This document shows positions 1 through 7,823 of a DNA stretch of 28,837 bases, piece after piece. Position 1 is the stretch's first letter. Every line of letters starts with the position of its first letter. Source of the stretch: an uncultured Butyrivibrio sp. (GTDB taxonomy: Bacteria; Bacillota; Clostridia; Lachnospirales; Lachnospiraceae); NCBI GenBank assembly GCA_910577605.1, contig CAJTON010000020.1:12765-41601 (forward strand), written 5' to 3'. Below the pieces are notes generated by a model. The model ran no database searches. It saw only the letters and a list, made by a program, of their open reading frames with translations, and had not been told where the DNA came from. The position numbers and the translations under genes are program-made.

Positions 1-110
1 GCGAGCAGACAGTCGCCCTTAAGGTTCTCCGTGATGTGATCGCTTATCGCATCTTCATCCAAATCCGTTCCCTCGATTAAAAGCTGCGTATCGTATCTGA
101 ATTCAAGCAT
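1..110 (-). CDS. FakA/DAK-like C-terminal domain protein, N-terminal fragment
   Basis: Only the first 36 codons are in the window; the gene runs off the left edge. The visible protein begins MLEFRYDTQLLIEGTDLDED and continues with a segment ending GDCLL. This resembles the domain at the C-terminal end of FakA/DAK2-type fatty acid kinases, which also occurs as small stand-alone proteins often named 'kinase to dihydroxyacetone kinase'. The family resemblance is from memory and the fragment is short, so the name is tentative. The start is well supported: GAGGAGG lies 8 bases before the ATG, and a strong promoter lies about 55 bp upstream. No function beyond family membership can be inferred. Confidence 0.6.
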   Translation of the reverse strand, partial: MLEFRYDTQLLIEGTDLDEDAISDHITENLKGDCLL

Positions 111-164
111 GATATTTTCCTCCTCATCTTCCGCCGTCCAAAACAGTCCGGCGAATATGACTAA

Positions 165-193
165 ATTATATATCAAACCGAAGTAAAACTCAA
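165..193 (-). promoter_or_regulatory. Sigma-A-type promoter for the FakA/DAK-like gene
   Basis: On the minus strand, -35 TTGAGT (188-193) and a perfect -10 TATAAT (165-170) are separated by exactly 17 bp. The expected transcript start is near 158, giving a leader of about 48 nt before the ATG at 110. It lies just downstream of the terminator of the preceding minus-strand unit, so the gene is probably transcribed independently. Confidence 0.75.
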
Positions 194-196
194 GGA

Positions 197-242
197 AATA
201 AAAAGGACGGCATATGCCCGTCAAGGTCACTCTGCCGTCCTT
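197..242 (-). terminator. Intrinsic terminator after the lipoprotein gene
   Basis: Inverted repeat AAGGACGGCA (minus strand, 233-242) with TGCCGTCCTT (203-212) gives a 10-bp GC-rich stem. On the minus strand it is followed by a T-rich tail, TTTTTATTT. It lies 16 bp after the stop of the lipoprotein gene and closes the lysozyme-lipoprotein unit. Confidence 0.85.
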
Positions 243-257
243 ATGTATTTTACTGCA

Positions 258-1124
258 CTAGTCTGCAACATATCTGTCGATATTTTCCTCGGTAAATTCG
301 TGCCACTCAAGCGGAATTGATCCGCCGATAAGCTCCTCTATGTAAGCTTCGTATTCCTCCTTCGTGACTGCTCTACCCATTATCTCATAATTTGAGTCAA
401 AACTAATATCACTATTATCAGTGAAATATGCTACACTTTCAACGTACATAGCTCCTTTTGCGGGATACAGACGATTATACCCTGTCGAAAATGCTCCGCC
501 CTCGCTTAGACAAATTCCGTTTTCATATACCTCATACGGAAATAGCCTTGGAGTAGGCTCAGTCAGGTAAACCTCACCGTCCTTGTAATGAAGAAATACA
601 TTTATTGAATCACCCCCTAGAACCACTTCCTTTGTCCCGTCCTGATCCAGATCAACGCATATAAACTTCTCCCATTTATCCCACGCCTCAGTCCATATGG
701 GCGATATTCCCCACGCTCCCCTGTTGTATCTATGCAGATCTATCCTTCTGAGACCATCCGCAGTCATATCTTTGATCTCTTTTGCATAATACGGTTCATC
801 GCCGTCGCGCAGAAAAAAGAATCTCTCTTCTCTTGTCAGCTCCAGCGCAGAGCGTTTTCCCTTCATCGCGCTTCTTATCGCCTCCGCCGCGCTCATCTCC
901 TTGCCGTCGTCTTCAAGCGACTCGACTGTGTTGATTTCCTCAGAATATTCGGTCTCGGTTTCAGACGGCGGAGCGGTCAACGATTCCTGCTCTTTGTCGG
1001 TCCGGCGTTCGGCAGTTTCGGCAATGCTTGTTTCAATTGCGGTTGACGCAAAGCTTCCCTTCACGCAGGCGGTGCATACCGTTCCCATGACCAATAACAG
1101 TATATAAATAAAATATTTTTTCAT
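258..1124 (-). CDS. Putative lipoprotein with a low-complexity linker and a Dx[DN]xDG-type loop
   Basis: No function is recognised. The 288-residue protein starts with two lysines and a hydrophobic stretch ending TVCTAC, suggesting a lipoprotein signal with Cys20 (or Cys17) as the modified residue; the box is not ideal. Residues 24-80 are rich in Ser, Thr and Glu, as expected of a linker outside the membrane. A globular part follows, with the loop DLDQDG at 158-163 followed by a TKEVVL strand, like FG-GAP or calcium-binding loops in surface proteins. The start is supported by GGGAG six bases before the ATG, inside the end of the lysozyme gene. It follows the lysozyme by 1 bp and precedes a terminator, so the two are co-transcribed. 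A role at the cell envelope is inference only. Confidence 0.75.
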   Translation of the reverse strand: MKKYFIYILLLVMGTVCTACVKGSFASTAIETSIAETAERRTDKEQESLTAPPSETETEYSEEINTVESLEDDGKEMSAAEAIRSAMKGKRSALELTREERFFFLRDGDEPYYAKEIKDMTADGLRRIDLHRYNRGAWGISPIWTEAWDKWEKFICVDLDQDGTKEVVLGGDSINVFLHYKDGEVYLTEPTPRLFPYEVYENGICLSEGGAFSTGYNRLYPAKGAMYVESVAYFTDNSDISFDSNYEIMGRAVTKEEYEAYIEELIGGSIPLEWHEFTEENIDRYVAD

Positions 1125-1125
1125 C

Positions 1126-2112
1126 TTATTCTCCCTTTAACTTTATTGCGTTATAAATTAATTTGGCGTATGTCCTGCGTTCTGTTTTCTGCTTATCCTG
1201 TGCGCCTTCTATTTTATTAAGAAAATAAACCGCCGCCTTGTCATAATCCGTTTTGCAGTCAGCCATAAATTCCTTCCAAGCAACGACCAAATGTGAATTT
1301 TGAGCATACTTTCCTAAATGATCCTTCCCCCATGTACTGCTCAACTCATATTTAAAATATGCCAACTGTATGCCCATGTTTTTTTCGTCGGAATAACCGT
1401 TTGTCTGGGCAAAATTTTTTAGATATTGTCTCCGCCCATCCTTCCACTGCAATATACCTATCGTTCCCGTAAGTTTATTCTCTGACAGCGGGTTAAACCT
1501 GCATTCCTGCATTATATTTCCCAGTACTCCCGCTGCCTGATGCGTGGTACATCCCATGCCTTTCTCAAGAAACGTCAGTATACGCGCGAAATTCCGTTTT
1601 TTCTCAAAATCCGTGCTTTCGATCCCTAACGCTTTCATCGCGGCTGTGGACCTGCCGTTGTGGAGATTTGTGTAAAACGCCGCGCCAACCTCCTGTATCC
1701 AGTTTTTCAGCGAAATCGGGATTCCGCCGCTGACATCGACGACCTGACTGTATCCGCCTCTTGAGCCATAGGCTTTCTGAAAACATACGAGAGCATTTTT
1801 AAACCCGTCGCCGTAGGTTTCGTCTATCGCGCCGTTATAGAAACCCATATCTGCGAGATAAGTCTTGTATTTTCCGTATGTATCGCTGCCTGAGGCGGCG
1901 GCTTTCACCGACGCGGGGCTGTATGTGGAGAAATCGGGCGCAACAGTGTTTTTTTCATAAATTGCGGCAGTGTCGTTTATCGCACTGTTTCGGTTTGCTA
2001 TATTTGTCGAGGGCTTATATGAGGATTGACGATTTAATATTTTGTCACTTATTTGTGTAACAGTGGGATTTAGGTCGTAATTTCTGTTTGATGATGTTCT
2101 AATTTTCATCAT
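1126..2112 (-). CDS. Phage-tail-type lysozyme with peptidoglycan-binding-like region
   Basis: Predicted peptidoglycan hydrolase of 328 residues. Residues 78-120 resemble a peptidoglycan-binding-1 repeat (YLADMGFYNGAID, then a FQKAYG helix). Residues 175-320 match the phage tail lysozyme family, with the typical AAGVLGNIMQE segment, where Glu203 is the likely catalytic acid, and the following GILQW segment. Residues 1-70 are polar, Asn/Ser-rich and of low complexity. There is no signal peptide or membrane segment, so export would need holin-like help, a tail-like particle or lysis; none is encoded nearby. The ATG is preceded by AAAGGAG at 7 bases. It heads a two-gene unit with the lipoprotein. 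It could be a domesticated prophage gene, but no other phage gene is present. Confidence 0.8.
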   Translation of the reverse strand: MMKIRTSSNRNYDLNPTVTQISDKILNRQSSYKPSTNIANRNSAINDTAAIYEKNTVAPDFSTYSPASVKAAASGSDTYGKYKTYLADMGFYNGAIDETYGDGFKNALVCFQKAYGSRGGYSQVVDVSGGIPISLKNWIQEVGAAFYTNLHNGRSTAAMKALGIESTDFEKKRNFARILTFLEKGMGCTTHQAAGVLGNIMQECRFNPLSENKLTGTIGILQWKDGRRQYLKNFAQTNGYSDEKNMGIQLAYFKYELSSTWGKDHLGKYAQNSHLVVAWKEFMADCKTDYDKAAVYFLNKIEGAQDKQKTERRTYAKLIYNAIKLKGE

Positions 2113-2162
2113 AGGATTTCTCCTTTGTCATATTTCTCATTACTGTACTGATGTGTAGTTTT

Positions 2163-2191
2163 ATTATAGCAAGAACTTTGTAGTTTGTAAA
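2163..2191 (-). promoter_or_regulatory. Sigma-A-type promoter for the lysozyme-lipoprotein unit
   Basis: Minus-strand -35 TTTACA (2186-2191) and perfect -10 TATAAT (2163-2168) with a 17-bp spacer. Surrounding sequence is strongly AT-rich. The leader to the ATG at 2112 would be about 45 nt. Confidence 0.8.
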
Positions 2192-2251
2192 TATATATCA
2201 TATAATATAAACAAACTTTCATCTACCATTTTTATTCTAATTTGTCAGACA

Positions 2252-2294
2252 TTAAAAACCAAGCCGGATTCGTCCCTTTAGAACAAACCCGGCT
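2252..2294 (-). terminator. Intrinsic terminator after spoIVA
   Basis: On the minus strand AGCCGG (2289-2294) pairs with CCGGCT (2262-2267), and the stem extends about seven more pairs using some G-U wobbles. The tail TTGGTTTTTAA follows. It lies 32 bp after the spoIVA stop and separates it from the lysozyme promoter. Confidence 0.75.
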
Positions 2295-2326
2295 CTGCCG
2301 TCTTTATATCATCCTGCCCTATTCTG

Positions 2327-3790
2327 TCAGATTATCAGACATACCAGTCCGCCGCTGCTTTCGTTCACGACCTTCTGCATCGTTTCCTGAAGCTTAACCT
2401 GACAGTCGTCGTTTATCATCTGTATTTTCGTGCGTATTCCGTCCTCGACAAGCTGACCTATGGATTTGCCGAAAATATTGGTGTCCCATACGTCGCCGTT
2501 CTGAGAATTTTCGGAAATGTATTTTATAAGGTCGGCTGCCTGAGCCTCACTGCCGACGATCGGGGAGATCTCGGTGCCTATATTTACCCGTATCATATGC
2601 ACGGACGGACTTTCCGCCTTTATCTTCACACCGTATTTGTTTCCGGTCTTTATCACCTCCGGCTCGGAAAGGCTGATCTCGCTGCGCTCCGGCATCACTA
2701 CGCCGTAGCCCTTTGCCATCGACGAGCGGGCGATGTAGCGCCCGTATTCTTTTTTCATTATCGAGAGCGAGCGGATCATCGCGATAAGCTCATATTCGTC
2801 GTTAATGTCCTCGCCGATAAGCTGGCTGAGATTGTCGTAGTAATATTTTTCATCAACCGAAATATTTATCCTCTGAACGCCGCTGTTGAAATCGAATACG
2901 TCGTATTTTATCTTTGAGATATATTTTGAATCGCAGGAGGGCTGCGAAGCGGTAATGTCCTTTATGTAGGTGACGGAATCCGTCACGGCGCGCGCGCAGG
3001 CGATTATATCCTGCTTTATCTCGTTGTCGGAAGGCAGCATCTCGACCCATTTAGGCAGATAAAATTCAATGCTGCAAACGGGAAATTCGTACAGTATCCT
3101 CAAAAGGATATTGTTCACATCCTCTTTTGTCAGCTGCTCGCAGTTGACCGCCATTGCGGAAACGCCGTACTTCTGAGCTATGTATTCGACGGTCCTCGCC
3201 GTCTCGTCGGCGGCGGGATTTCTTGAATTGACGATCACGACAAAGGGCTTATTTATTTTCTTAAGCTCGTTTATAGTCTTTTCCTCCGCCTCAAGATAGT
3301 TCTCGCGGGGCAGATCGCCGATGCTTCCGTCGGTAGTCACCACGATCCCTATGGTCGAGTGGTCCTTTATAACCTTTCCGGTGCCGTACTCCGCTGCCTG
3401 CGTAAACGGAATGTCCTCGACAAACCACGGCGTTTTTACAAGGCGTTCCTTTTCGTCCTCATAAATGCCCTGCGCACCCTTCACAAGATAGCCGACGCAG
3501 TCTATAAGTCGGAAATCCGCCTTGATATTGCTTCCGAGATTTATTTCCACAGCGTCCTTCGGAATGAATTTCGGTTCCGTCGTCATTACCGTTCTGCCGC
3601 CCGCCGACTGAGGCAGTTCGTCGATAATACGCTCCCGCTCATTGGGATTCTCAATAGCGGGAATAACCATCAGATCCATGAATTTTTTGATAAATGTGGA
3701 TTTTCCGGTCCGCACCGGGCCCACAACGCCTATGTATATTTCCCCGTCAGTCCGGGCCTTAATATCCTTGTAAATGCTGATATTGTCCAT
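2327..3790 (-). CDS. spoIVA: Stage IV sporulation protein A (spore coat morphogenetic ATPase)
   Basis: SpoIVA forms the basement layer of the spore coat on the forespore surface in the mother cell, polymerising with ATP hydrolysis. The 487-residue protein is the expected length (about 490 in Bacillus subtilis) and is recognisable throughout. It starts MDNISIYKDIKARTDG, has a Walker A loop GPVRTGKST at 24-32, an LIDCVGY segment typical of the family's GTPase-like fold, and the conserved hydrophobic end GLVCLII that contacts the membrane-anchored partner SpoVM. It is evidence that the host makes endospores. It is preceded by a large hairpin that contains its ribosome binding site, and followed by its own terminator. 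In many spore formers it lies next to gpsA; here fucose genes intervene. Confidence 0.97.
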   Translation of the reverse strand: MDNISIYKDIKARTDGEIYIGVVGPVRTGKSTFIKKFMDLMVIPAIENPNERERIIDELPQSAGGRTVMTTEPKFIPKDAVEINLGSNIKADFRLIDCVGYLVKGAQGIYEDEKERLVKTPWFVEDIPFTQAAEYGTGKVIKDHSTIGIVVTTDGSIGDLPRENYLEAEEKTINELKKINKPFVVIVNSRNPAADETARTVEYIAQKYGVSAMAVNCEQLTKEDVNNILLRILYEFPVCSIEFYLPKWVEMLPSDNEIKQDIIACARAVTDSVTYIKDITASQPSCDSKYISKIKYDVFDFNSGVQRINISVDEKYYYDNLSQLIGEDINDEYELIAMIRSLSIMKKEYGRYIARSSMAKGYGVVMPERSEISLSEPEVIKTGNKYGVKIKAESPSVHMIRVNIGTEISPIVGSEAQAADLIKYISENSQNGDVWDTNIFGKSIGQLVEDGIRTKIQMINDDCQVKLQETMQKVVNESSGGLVCLII

Positions 3791-3847
3791 AAAACTGCCC
3801 CTTTATACCGTAAATTTGTACTCCTTTTACAGTATATGAGGGGCAGT
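3791..3847 (-). terminator. Long hairpin between the sugar kinase gene and spoIVA, overlapping the spoIVA start region
   Basis: Near-perfect inverted repeat: arm 3794-3814 (21 nt) pairs with arm 3826-3847 (22 nt) around an 11-nt loop. On the minus strand the 3' arm ends in GGGGCAGT followed by TTTT and then the spoIVA ATG. It can act as a terminator for read-through from the fucose operon. Its 3' arm also contains the AAAGGGG ribosome binding site of spoIVA, so the fold would hide that site. The T run is short (4), so terminator strength is uncertain. Confidence 0.7.
3831..3838 (-). promoter_or_regulatory. Possible sigma-E -10 element for spoIVA
   Basis: Minus-strand CATATACT closely matches the sigma-E -10 consensus (CATACACT-like), and spoIVA is a known sigma-E gene in Bacillus. 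It lies in the 5' arm of the hairpin, 41 bp before the ATG. The region where the -35 should be (about 14 bp upstream, GAATGAC) matches poorly, so this is a tentative call. Confidence 0.4.
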
Positions 3848-3853
3848 CATTAG

Positions 3854-5248
3854 TCATTCATATTTATTTACGCCGAAGGAATCAAAGACGCAGCGTCGCG
3901 CGTCAGATACGTCCGCAAAGCTGCCGTCCGCAAGCATCTGCGCCGCAGCGTTTCCTATCGCGGTCGCCTCCGCAGGTCCTGAATAAACCGTGCGTCCCGT
4001 GTATTCGGCGGTCAGCCGGTTCAAATACTCCGCGTTTGAGCCGCCGCCGACCACATTAACGCTGTCATAACGCTCTCCCGTGATTTCCTCGATTTCGGCG
4101 AGCGTCCTTGCATAGCACTTTGCAAGGCTTTTGTAGATCACGCACGCCGTTTCGTACAAGCCTGACGGAACCCGCTGTCCGCTCTCTTTGCAAGCGTCAG
4201 CGATCTCCTTTGTCATGCTCGCGGGAGCGAGAAATCTTTCGTTATAGCAGTCCACAATCGAAGCAATGCGCTGTTTTTCCGCCTCCGCGCATATTTCCGC
4301 ATAGGAAAGATTTGTTTCGGCTTCTTTCTTAACGGACTGTATCATCCACATTCCCATTATATTTTTGAGGAAACGAAAGCTTCTCCCGTAGCCGCCCTCA
4401 TTGGTCATATTGTGAAGCCTCGCCTTTTCGGAACAGTCCGCGCTTTCCCGCTCCACTCCCATAAGCGACCATGTTCCGGAGCTTATGTATACGCTTTTTT
4501 TGCCTGCGCTCGGTACGGCAAGCACCGCCGAGGCTGTGTCGTGGCTTGCGGGCAGCACGACCTTGCAGTTATATCCGACCGCCTCAATACATTCGTCAGT
4601 AAGGTCGCCTAAGACCGTCCCGGACATCGCCGGCTCGCCGAAGATCTCCGCCGGATAACCAAGTCTCCCGATCAGCTCATAATCCCATTTCCCCGTCGCA
4701 GGAGCTATAAGCTGCGAGGTAGTAGCGATCGTGTATTCGTTGACAGCCCTTCCCGACAGCCTCATATGAAAATAGTCCGGCGTAAAAAGAAGCCGTTTCG
4801 CCTGTTCAAAATATTCCGGATGTTTTGTCTTTACCGCCATAAGCTGATATACCGTGTTATACATCGCCTTCTGGATCCCGGTCCTCAAATAAAGCTCTTC
4901 TTCGGGAATGATCCCGTAAACAAGCCCGTCCATGCCCTTGGTGCGGCTGTCGCGGTAGCTTACCGTATTGCCGATTATGCGGTTGTTTTTGTCAAGGAGT
5001 ACAAAATCGACTCCCCATGTATCGACTCCGACGCTTTCGGGTATTCTGCCAAGCTCTTTACAGCGCCGCATTCCTTTAATGATCTCGCCGTAAAGCCGTT
5101 CAAGATCCCAGCAAAGCTCACCGTCTTTATCAACTAGCCCGTTTTCAAAGCGGTAAACCTCTTCAAGCGTCATTCTGCCGTCGGAAAGCGACGCCAGCAT
5201 ATGCCGCCCGCCTGAAGCTCCGATATCTATCGCAAGATAATATTTCAA
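3854..5248 (-). CDS. Rhamnulokinase-family sugar kinase, probably the L-fuculose kinase of this operon
   Basis: FGGY-family carbohydrate kinase of 464 residues that best resembles rhamnulokinase (RhaB). It has the N-terminal phosphate-binding loop DIGASGGR at 8-15 and the C-terminal nucleotide-site segment VGGGSNAEYLNRL near 398-410. Its neighbours are fucose isomerase and fuculose-phosphate aldolase, so its substrate is probably L-fuculose, giving L-fuculose-1-phosphate. RhaB-like kinases in fucose operons are common in gut Clostridia, and dual use for rhamnulose is possible; no rhaA or rhaD is in the window. The start is a TTG codon, one base after the fucA stop, with GGAGG 9 bases upstream. 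No in-frame ATG gives a comparable N-terminus. The gene is the last of the operon. Confidence 0.9.
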   Translation of the reverse strand: MKYYLAIDIGASGGRHMLASLSDGRMTLEEVYRFENGLVDKDGELCWDLERLYGEIIKGMRRCKELGRIPESVGVDTWGVDFVLLDKNNRIIGNTVSYRDSRTKGMDGLVYGIIPEEELYLRTGIQKAMYNTVYQLMAVKTKHPEYFEQAKRLLFTPDYFHMRLSGRAVNEYTIATTSQLIAPATGKWDYELIGRLGYPAEIFGEPAMSGTVLGDLTDECIEAVGYNCKVVLPASHDTASAVLAVPSAGKKSVYISSGTWSLMGVERESADCSEKARLHNMTNEGGYGRSFRFLKNIMGMWMIQSVKKEAETNLSYAEICAEAEKQRIASIVDCYNERFLAPASMTKEIADACKESGQRVPSGLYETACVIYKSLAKCYARTLAEIEEITGERYDSVNVVGGGSNAEYLNRLTAEYTGRTVYSGPAEATAIGNAAAQMLADGSFADVSDARRCVFDSFGVNKYE

Positions 5249-5249
5249 A

Positions 5250-5939
5250 TTATTTGTCCTCCGGATGCGGATATTTCTTGTAGCCGGGGTGCTTTCCCGT
5301 AACCTTGTAGGACGAGCGCATGGAAATGAGCTTGTCGATATTCGGCTTTGAGATTTCCTGCGCGCCGCCTAGAAGATGGGCGTTAAGGCTTATTTTGGCA
5401 AAAAGCTCAAGCGTTTCCATTCTGTAATATGCGGTCAGCAGATCGGCTCCCACCGAAAGCGCCCCGTGGTTCTGAAGCAGAACGACGTCATGCTCGCCGA
5501 GATACGGCGCTATCGCCTCCGGCACCTCGTAGGTCGAGGGCGTTCCGTAGGGAGTAACCGGAATCGAACCGATAGCGATCACTGTCTCGATCATCGAGTA
5601 CTCGTCAAGCGGCACGTTTGCCACCGCGTAGCCCGTCGCAACGGGAGGATGAGCGTGCAGGACAGCGCCCACATCCTCTCTCTCCTGATAGCATCTCAGA
5701 TGCATTTTTATCTCTGAGGAGGGTCTGTAATCGCCGTTTGCTTCAATGATCGTCCCCTCCTTGTCGATATGTACTATTTTTTCCGGCGTGATAAAACTTT
5801 TGCTTATTCCGGTGGGCGTGGCGAAAAAGGTCCCGTCCTCAAGCTTCACCGAAACGTTTCCGTCGTTTGCGGCGACCCATCCAAGCTGCCACATTTTATG
5901 GCAGACGTCGCACATCTGTTCCTTTATATCCTCGTACAT
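5250..5939 (-). CDS. fucA: L-fuculose-1-phosphate aldolase (class II aldolase)
   Basis: Cleaves L-fuculose-1-phosphate to dihydroxyacetone phosphate and L-lactaldehyde in the cytoplasm. The 229-residue protein is a class II aldolase/adducin-family member. Glu76, His95, His97 and His158 (in SSEIKMH, LHAHPP and LLQNHGA) fall exactly three residues after the zinc and catalytic positions of Escherichia coli FucA (E73, H92, H94, H155). This supports aldolase rather than an unrelated adducin-like protein. Family members acting on rhamnulose- or ribulose-phosphate cannot be excluded by sequence alone, but fucI upstream makes fuculose phosphate most likely. AAGGAAGG lies 9 bases before the ATG. It is 18 bp from fucI and 1 bp from the kinase. 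Confidence 0.9.
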   Translation of the reverse strand: MYEDIKEQMCDVCHKMWQLGWVAANDGNVSVKLEDGTFFATPTGISKSFITPEKIVHIDKEGTIIEANGDYRPSSEIKMHLRCYQEREDVGAVLHAHPPVATGYAVANVPLDEYSMIETVIAIGSIPVTPYGTPSTYEVPEAIAPYLGEHDVVLLQNHGALSVGADLLTAYYRMETLELFAKISLNAHLLGGAQEISKPNIDKLISMRSSYKVTGKHPGYKKYPHPEDK

Positions 5940-5957
5940 AAACTGTTACCTTCCTTA

Positions 5958-7760
5958 TTACCTTATCGTCTTATAAAGCGGTCCGTAAGCCGCGCAAGCC
6001 CTGTAATCCTGTCCTTCCTTATCCATGCCGAACGCGTTCCATGACGAAGGTCTGAATATCTTACTCTCGTCAACATTATGCATTGCGACAGGTATACGGA
6101 GCATCGAGCAGAGCGTTATGAGGTCGGCTCCTATATGCCCGTAGGAGATCGCCCCGTGGTTGGCTCCCCAGTTGTTCATAACGTCGTATGCCGTCGCGAA
6201 GGGACCTTTCCCCGTCGTTATCGGGGCAAACCATGTGCAGGGCCATGTGTAGTCGGTTCTCTTCCACAGCTTATCAGAAACCTCGTCGGGAAGCTTTATC
6301 GTATAGCCCTCGCAGATCTGCAGCATCGGTCCGAGTCCCTTGACAAGATTCAGCCTTATCATGGTCGCGGGCATCTCCGCCCTCGTGACGAATCTTGACG
6401 AGTACCCGCCGCCCCTGAAATAGCCGAGGTCGGCGTAATTCCATGTCGTAGCGTCAAGGATCGCCTTCTGATCCTCCTCGGTGATCTCATACCAAGGCTT
6501 CATAACTCCGTTTCCGTCTGCGTCCTTTACCTCGCCGCAGGCGTCAAGACATGCCGCTCCCGAATTGATAAGATGTATAAAGCCGCCCGCTTCCTTTGCT
6601 CTGCCCTCTATGTCGTAGCCGGTGCTTTTTTTGACCGCCTCGGGGCTCCAGTAAGTCCTTACGTCCGCGAAAATCTGCGCCCTGTTGGTAAGCAGCTTCA
6701 TAAATAGCATTCCGAGACCGTTGAGCGTGTCGTTCTCAGTAGCGAGTATATACGGCTCCCTTGCGCCGTTCCAGTCAAACGAGGTGTTAAGCATTGCTTC
6801 AGGGAAATCGCAGTTAGGATAAAAGTCCGTCCACTGTCTCTGCCCCTGAAAGCCTGCCGCTATCGCGTTGTGACCGACCTTTTCCTCCTCGCAGCCCTCC
6901 GGAAGATTCTGATTGCCGTTCATAAGGTCCTTTATGATGACCATCATTTTGACAACAAACTCCCAGTCCGAATCCTTATGCTCTCTCGATTTCTGTATTT
7001 CCTCGGGATTCTTGTCAAAGCCCTCCTTACATCTGGCTTTGGTCCACGCAAGCGCCTTCTGATACTCTGCCTCGTCGTATACGCCCTCGGTCATTCTTCT
7101 GATTATCTCAACCTCGTCCACCGATTCCACTCTCATTCCGAGATATTCCTCAATGAACGCGGGATCGATTATCGAGCCGCCGATTCCCATGGTTATGGAG
7201 CCTATCTGCAAATAGGATTTTCCGCGCATGGTAGCCGCCGCGACAGCCGCGCGCCCGAATCTCAAAAGCTTTTCCTCAACATCTGCGGGAATCGACGTAT
7301 CGTCCGCCTCCTGCACGTCGTGTCCGTAGATTCCGAAGGCGGGAAGCCCCTTCTGCGCGTGCGTCGCAAGCACCGACGCAAGGTAGACCGCTCCGGGTCT
7401 TTCCGTTCCGTTGAAACCCCACACCGCCTTTATAGTCATGGGGTCCATGTCCATAGTCTCCGAACCGTAGCACCAGCAAGGCGTAACTGTAAGAGTGATG
7501 TCAACGCCCTCCCTGCGGAATTTGTCGGCGCAGGCAGCCGCCTCTCCGACGCGCCCTATCGTGCTGTCCGCGATGACGACCTTTACCGGCTCTCCGTTGG
7601 AATATCTGATATTATCCGTAAAAAGCTTTGCCGCCGCCCTCGCCATATTCATGGTCTGCTCCTCAAGCGACTCTCTTACCTTGAGAACTCCCCTTCTGCC
7701 GTCGATCGTCGGTCTGATTCCGATTACGGGATAAGTCCCCACATATCTGTTTTCAGCCAT
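5958..7760 (-). CDS. fucI: L-fucose isomerase
   Basis: Converts L-fucose to L-fuculose, the first step of the pathway; manganese-dependent cytoplasmic enzyme. At 600 residues it is close to E. coli FucI (591). It is recognisable from the N-terminus (GTYPVIGIRPTIDGRRG) through the FQGQRQWTDFYPN segment near 304-316. Glu321 and Asp344 (in EAMLNTSFDWNG and TENDTLNG) lie in the regions that supply the metal ligands, and WGANHG near the C-terminus carries the conserved histidine. The ATG has AGGAGG 5 bases upstream. It is the first structural gene after the regulator, with its own likely promoter in the 63-bp gap, so expression is probably controlled separately from the regulator. Confidence 0.96.
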   Translation of the reverse strand: MAENRYVGTYPVIGIRPTIDGRRGVLKVRESLEEQTMNMARAAAKLFTDNIRYSNGEPVKVVIADSTIGRVGEAAACADKFRREGVDITLTVTPCWCYGSETMDMDPMTIKAVWGFNGTERPGAVYLASVLATHAQKGLPAFGIYGHDVQEADDTSIPADVEEKLLRFGRAAVAAATMRGKSYLQIGSITMGIGGSIIDPAFIEEYLGMRVESVDEVEIIRRMTEGVYDEAEYQKALAWTKARCKEGFDKNPEEIQKSREHKDSDWEFVVKMMVIIKDLMNGNQNLPEGCEEEKVGHNAIAAGFQGQRQWTDFYPNCDFPEAMLNTSFDWNGAREPYILATENDTLNGLGMLFMKLLTNRAQIFADVRTYWSPEAVKKSTGYDIEGRAKEAGGFIHLINSGAACLDACGEVKDADGNGVMKPWYEITEEDQKAILDATTWNYADLGYFRGGGYSSRFVTRAEMPATMIRLNLVKGLGPMLQICEGYTIKLPDEVSDKLWKRTDYTWPCTWFAPITTGKGPFATAYDVMNNWGANHGAISYGHIGADLITLCSMLRIPVAMHNVDESKIFRPSSWNAFGMDKEGQDYRACAAYGPLYKTIR

Positions 7761-7787
7761 AAAAACCTCCTAGAATTTTATATAATT

Positions 7788-7816
7788 ATTATAATATACC
7801 GCAGCGGAAATTTCCA
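7788..7816 (-). promoter_or_regulatory. Likely fucI promoter with an overlapping palindrome
   Basis: Minus-strand -10 TATAAT (7788-7793, perfect) lies 17 bp from TGGAAA (7811-7816), a 4-of-6 match to the -35 consensus. A weak -35 fits an activated promoter. The perfect palindrome GGAAATTTCC (7806-7815) overlaps the -35 and is flanked on the plus strand by AGCGG repeats (7803-7807 and 7816-7820). It is a candidate operator for the adjacent regulator or another sugar regulator. Confidence 0.6.
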
Positions 7817-7823
7817 GCGGCGT

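Noticed and set aside
1126..2112. Prophage boundary
   Set aside because: Only one phage-type gene is present, with a host-like promoter; no integrase, attachment repeats or structural genes are seen.
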